Below are positions 32,454-32,495 of a DNA stretch of 32,495 nucleotides, piece by piece. Source of the DNA: Petrocella sp. FN5 (lineage in GTDB: Bacteria > Bacillota > Clostridia > Lachnospirales > Vallitaleaceae); NCBI RefSeq assembly GCF_029210395.1, contig NZ_JARGDP010000034.1, positions 1 to 32,495 on the forward strand. The letters are read 5' to 3'. The notes under the pieces are model-generated. The model worked only from the letters and a program-made list of their open reading frames with translations. It was not told the origin of the DNA and did not search any database. Position 1 is the stretch's first letter, and every line of letters starts with the position of its first letter. The position numbers and the translations under genes were made by a program.

Positions 32454-32495
32454 GCCTTTTTTCAACACTTATCCACCGTCATAATGACCATATAC

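Larger units (their letters stand above)
32309..32477. other. DnaA box cluster
   Basis: Two perfect DnaA boxes, TTATCCACA (32375-32383) and TTATTCACA (32385-32393), lie one base apart. A one-mismatch box TTATCCACC is at 32469-32477, and a one-mismatch box on the opposite strand (TGTGGAAAA) is at 32309-32317. This could be part of a replication origin or a DnaA-regulated site. The window ends here, and no dnaA, dnaN or rpmH is visible. Confidence 0.55.

Noticed and set aside
32276-32495. rpmH or dnaA near the DnaA boxes
   Set aside because: Neither strand encodes an L34-like or DnaA-like start in this segment.

Overview
The window looks like chromosomal DNA from a low-GC anaerobic Firmicute, most likely class Clostridia in or near the Lachnospirales. 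The evidence is the AT-rich composition, strong GGAGG-type ribosome binding sites, some TTG and GTG starts, and the gene families seen (heterodimeric ABC exporter of the BmrCD/YheI-YheH type, YesL-like DUF624, IS1182 transposase, MalR-like LacI regulator). No rRNA or tRNA gene, CRISPR array or phage was seen. Most genes lie on the + strand.

Layout. 1-2.1 kb: a threonine-aldolase-type PLP enzyme, a small Cys-motif protein and an orphan low-complexity protein. 2.2-3.4 kb: a probable metal-responsive divergon (ArsR regulator and a Cys/His/Met-rich winged-helix-like protein on the - strand, a SHOCT membrane protein on the + strand). 3.7-5.1 kb: a secreted SLH/SH3/NlpC-P60 cell-wall hydrolase. 5.4-8.9 kb: an EamA transporter, a HAD-IB phosphatase and RecQ. 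8.9-9.0 kb: a promoter plus terminator unit with no substantial gene, a small-RNA candidate. 9.2-11.5 kb: a membrane-anchored metallophosphoesterase and citrate synthase. 11.8-17.4 kb: a REC-PAS-GGDEF-EAL protein, a YesL-like membrane protein, a TPR protein and FolC.

17.5-22.9 kb is the most interesting block. A good promoter precedes a tightly spaced + strand series: CheY-like receiver, thioredoxin reductase, a protein with a degenerate receiver and a degenerate GGDEF domain that keeps an RxxD I-site, a TPR-GGDEF diguanylate cyclase lacking an I-site, a PilZ protein and a LacI-type regulator. It reads as one c-di-GMP module with a synthase, two candidate receptors and a redox enzyme. The translation start of the degenerate receptor is preceded by two interleaved RNA stems that would hide its Shine-Dalgarno sequence.

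23.0-30.3 kb: a 50-residue TTG-start protein, a LacZ-like GH2 protein that has lost both catalytic glutamates and the N-terminal sugar-binding domain, an asymmetric heterodimeric ABC exporter and TruA. 30.5-32.4 kb: an IS1182-family insertion sequence. The last 200 bases contain two adjacent perfect DnaA boxes and two near matches.

Five copies of a short palindromic sequence (core TTTTGACGCCTTAACCAT) are scattered through intergenic regions, usually just after a stop codon or upstream of a promoter. No known repeat family was recognised for it.
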